Shown piece by piece: positions 61,526 to 64,000 of a DNA stretch of 64,000 nucleotides. Within the stretch, counting starts at the first letter, position 1. Every line of letters starts with the position of its first letter. The translations under genes were made by a program, and so were the position numbers. Source of the DNA: Escherichia sp. MOD1-EC7003 (GTDB lineage Bacteria; Pseudomonadota; Gammaproteobacteria; Enterobacterales; Enterobacteriaceae); the NCBI RefSeq assembly GCF_002965065.1, contig NZ_PTRE01000049.1, forward strand, positions 1 through 64,000. Reading direction: 5' to 3'. The notes beneath the pieces were generated by a model, which saw only the letters and a list, made by a program, of their open reading frames with translations, was not told the DNA's origin and made no database searches.

Positions 61526-62899
61526 GTGACCGCTTTTTCTACCCTGAATGTTTTGCCTCCCGCCCAACTCACGAACCTTAATGAGTTGGGTTATTTAACC
61601 ATGACGCCGGTGCAGGCCGCGGCGCTTCCGGCGATCCTTGCCGGAAAAGATGTTCGCGTGCAGGCGAAAACCGGTAGCGGCAAAACGGCGGCTTTTGGCC
61701 TCGGCTTGTTACCGCAAATTGATGCGTCGCTATTTCAGACCCAGGCTTTAGTGCTGTGTCCTACGCGTGAACTGGCGGATCAGGTGGCAGGTGAATTGCG
61801 TCGGCTGGCGCGTTTTCTGCCAAATACCAAAATTTTGACGTTGTGCGGTGGTCAACCGTTCGGTATGCAACGTGATTCGTTACAACATGCACCGCATATT
61901 ATCGTGGCAACGCCGGGCCGTTTACTGGATCACCTACAAAAAGGCACAGTGTCGCTGGATGCGTTGAATACACTGGTGATGGATGAAGCCGACCGCATGC
62001 TGGATATGGGATTTAGCGACGCCATTGATGATGTCATCCGTTTTGCGCCAGCCTCTCGACAGACGCTTCTGTTTTCGGCAACCTGGCCGGAAGCCATTGC
62101 CGCAATCAGTGGGCGAGTGCAACGCGATCCTTTGACGATTGAAATTGACTCAACAGATGCTCTGCCACCCATTGAGCAACAATTTTATGAGACGTCCAGC
62201 AAAGGTAAAATTCCGCTGCTGCAACGGTTATTAAGTTTGCATCAGCCGTCCTCTTGCGTGGTGTTCTGCAATACCAAAAAAGATTGTCAGGCTGTCTGCG
62301 ACGCGCTGAATGAAGCAGGGCAAAGTGCATTGTCGTTACATGGCGATCTGGAGCAACGTGATCGCGATCAGACCCTGGTACGTTTTGCTAACGGTAGCGC
62401 TCGTGTGTTGGTCGCGACTGATGTTGCTGCGCGTGGTCTGGATATTAAATCGCTTGAGCTGGTGGTGAACTTTGAGCTGGCGTGGGACCCTGAAGTGCAT
62501 GTACATCGCATCGGACGTACAGCGCGTGCAGGAAATAGCGGTCTGGCGATCAGTTTCTGTGCCCCGGAAGAAGCACAGCGGGCTAATATCATCTCTGACA
62601 TGTTGCAGATAAAACTTAACTGGCAAACGCCGCCTGCTAATAGTTCCATTGTGCCGCTGGAAGCAGAAATGGCCACGTTGTGTATCGATGGTGGAAAAAA
62701 AGCCAAAATGCGTCCGGGGGATGTGTTAGGTGCCTTGACGGGGGATATTGGTCTGGACGGTGCAGATATTGGCAAAATCACCGTGCATCCGGCCCATGTC
62801 TTTGTCGCGGTGCGACAGGCTGTCGCTCATAAAGCATGGAAACAGTTACAGGGCGGGAAGATTAAAGGAAAAACGTGCCGGGTGCGGTTATTAAAATAA
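61526..62899 (+). CDS. dbpA: ATP-dependent RNA helicase DbpA
   Basis: DbpA (457 aa) is a DEAD-box helicase that acts in 50S ribosome assembly through hairpin 92 of 23S rRNA. Motifs in order: Q motif MTPVQAAALPAI, I QAKTGSGKT, Ia PTRELADQ, II MDEADRML, III FSATWP, VI HRIGRTARAG, and the specific C-terminal RNA-binding domain. The start is GTG at 61526, as in K-12. Confidence 0.97.
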   Translation: MTAFSTLNVLPPAQLTNLNELGYLTMTPVQAAALPAILAGKDVRVQAKTGSGKTAAFGLGLLPQIDASLFQTQALVLCPTRELADQVAGELRRLARFLPNTKILTLCGGQPFGMQRDSLQHAPHIIVATPGRLLDHLQKGTVSLDALNTLVMDEADRMLDMGFSDAIDDVIRFAPASRQTLLFSATWPEAIAAISGRVQRDPLTIEIDSTDALPPIEQQFYETSSKGKIPLLQRLLSLHQPSSCVVFCNTKKDCQAVCDALNEAGQSALSLHGDLEQRDRDQTLVRFANGSARVLVATDVAARGLDIKSLELVVNFELAWDPEVHVHRIGRTARAGNSGLAISFCAPEEAQRANIISDMLQIKLNWQTPPANSSIVPLEAEMATLCIDGGKKAKMRPGDVLGALTGDIGLDGADIGKITVHPAHVFVAVRQAVAHKAWKQLQGGKIKGKTCRVRLLK

Positions 62900-62943
62900 T
62901 GAAATGTTGAATTGCCTGATGCAAGGATATCCATCTTCTTCGG

Positions 62944-63020
62944 CATTGCCGGATGCGACGCTGGCTGCGTCTTATCCGGCCTACATAAGAGTAGCCCGAT
63001 AGGCTTGCGCATCGGGCGCT
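62944..63020. repeat. REP pair (BIME) between dbpA and ttcA
   Basis: Two inverted REP units: TTGCCGGATGCGACG with CGTCTTATCCGGCCTAC (62946-62984) and GTAGCCCGATAGGC with GCATCGGGC (62991-63018). They fill the gap between convergent dbpA and ttcA. Confidence 0.88.
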
Positions 63021-63027
63021 ATCCTGG

Positions 63028-63963
63028 TTATTTCACTTCAACGACATTCAGCCGTAACTCATCCAATTGATTGTCATCTTCTTCAGGCTGCCAGCCCGCT
63101 GGTTGTAGTGGAATTTCTTCGCGATCAAACGCCAGATCACCCCCGTTAACCACTTCAGAACCGTGGGTAATGCCTTTGAAATCGAACAGGTTGGTATCGC
63201 ACAGGTGCGACGGCACCACATTCTGCATCGCGCTGAACATCGTCTCGATACGCCCCGGATAACGTTTATCCCAGTCACGCAGCATGTCAGCAATCACCTG
63301 ACGTTGCAGGTTAGGCTGTGAACCGCACAGGTTGCACGGAATAATCGGGAATGCTTTTGCATCGGCAAAGCGCTGAATATCTTTCTCGCGGCAGTAGGCC
63401 AGTGGACGAATCACGATATGTTTGCCATCATCGCTCATCAGCTTCGGAGGCATACCTTTCATCTTGCCGCCGTAAAACATATTTAAGAACAGCGTTTGCA
63501 GGATATCGTCACGATGGTGACCCAGCGCGATCTTCGTCGCTCCCAGTTCCGTTGCGGTACGGTAAAGGATTCCGCGACGCAGACGAGAACACAGTGAGCA
63601 AGTGGTTTTGCCCTCCGGAATCTTCTCTTTCACGATACCGTAAGTATTCTCTTCAACTATTTTGTATTCAACGCCCAGCTTTTCAAGATACTCGGGCAGA
63701 ACGTGTTCCGGGAAGCCCGGTTGCTTCTGGTCGAGGTTAACAGCTACCAGCGAAAAATTGATTGGCGCGCTTTGCTGCAAATTGCGCAGAATCTCCAGCA
63801 TGGTATAGCTGTCTTTACCCCCGGAGAGGCAAACCATGATGCGATCGCCTTCTTCAATCATATTGAAGTCAGCAATGGCTTCACCTACGTTACGACGCAG
63901 ACGTTTTTGTAATTTGTTTAGGTTGTATTGTTCTTTCTTACTAATTTCTTGATTTTGCGACAT
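63028..63963 (-). CDS. ttcA: tRNA 2-thiocytidine(32) synthetase
   Basis: TtcA (311 aa) thiolates cytidine 32 of certain tRNAs using ATP and an iron-sulfur cluster. The PP-loop is [12 protein letters not shown]. The paired cysteines are seen in [12 protein letters not shown] and [11 protein letters not shown]. It is complete within the window. In K-12 this gene borders the Rac prophage; the region past 63963 is too short to tell whether a prophage is present. Confidence 0.96.
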   Translation of the reverse strand: MSQNQEISKKEQYNLNKLQKRLRRNVGEAIADFNMIEEGDRIMVCLSGGKDSYTMLEILRNLQQSAPINFSLVAVNLDQKQPGFPEHVLPEYLEKLGVEYKIVEENTYGIVKEKIPEGKTTCSLCSRLRRGILYRTATELGATKIALGHHRDDILQTLFLNMFYGGKMKGMPPKLMSDDGKHIVIRPLAYCREKDIQRFADAKAFPIIPCNLCGSQPNLQRQVIADMLRDWDKRYPGRIETMFSAMQNVVPSHLCDTNLFDFKGITHGSEVVNGGDLAFDREEIPLQPAGWQPEEDDNQLDELRLNVVEVK

Positions 63964-64000
63964 TTAAAAGCGGCTCAATTCGTTATATGGCATCAGAAGA

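Noticed and set aside
63964-64000. Possible junction with the Rac prophage next to ttcA
   Set aside because: Only 37 bases lie beyond the ttcA start; no integrase or attachment site can be seen.

Overview
The window is chromosomal DNA of the genus Escherichia. Almost every gene matches, in order, orientation and length, the E. coli K-12 segment from acnA to ttcA. Substitutions are scattered through most proteins, and several differences in gene content mark it as a divergent E. coli lineage or a close sister species rather than K-12. No transposase, phage gene, rRNA, tRNA or CRISPR array was seen. All comparisons with K-12 rest on my knowledge of that genome, not on a computed alignment.

Layout. 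1-7.4 kb: acnA, ribA, pgpB, lapA-lapB, pyrF-yciH. 7.5-13.4 kb: osmB, yciT, yciZ, rnb and fabI, all on the minus strand; the gmr (pdeR) gene is deleted to a stub and yciW is frameshifted. 13.4-21.6 kb: a cassette not found in K-12 at this place (K-12 has ycjD), made of a TetR-type regulator lying between two ERIC elements, then an adaptor-RND-outer membrane channel-MFS efflux operon. 21.7-27.4 kb: sapABCDF and ymjA. The puu putrescine cluster that follows in K-12 is absent. 27.5-30.6 kb: pspF and the sigma-54 operon pspABCDE. 31-44.7 kb: the ycjMNOPQRSTUV glucoside cluster, ompG and ycjW, with an amber codon in permease gene ycjO and a one-base deletion in ompG. 44.8-53.1 kb: ycjX-ycjF, tyrR, tpx, ycjG, mpaA, mppA; K-12 ycjY and pgrR are missing. 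53.1-64 kb: ynaI, ynaJ, uspE, fnr, ogt, smrA, dgcM, zntB, sRNA FnrS, ynaL, dbpA, ttcA; the K-12 abgTBAR genes are missing.

How the parts fit. Two points stand out. First, the c-di-GMP phosphodiesterase Gmr/PdeR, which in K-12 restrains the diguanylate cyclase DgcM and the regulator MlrA at the curli gene csgD, is gone, while dgcM is intact with GGEEF and I-site motifs. Second, the promoter and 5' part of the sRNA McaS, another csgD repressor in K-12, are recognisable here, but instead of running into the K-12 sRNA terminator they form the ribosome-binding site and start of a 70-codon reading frame that ends 10 bases before ogt. This suggests either that McaS is broken here or that McaS arose from the 5' end of an older ogt-linked mRNA. 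The RND/MFS cassette is the main gain of function.
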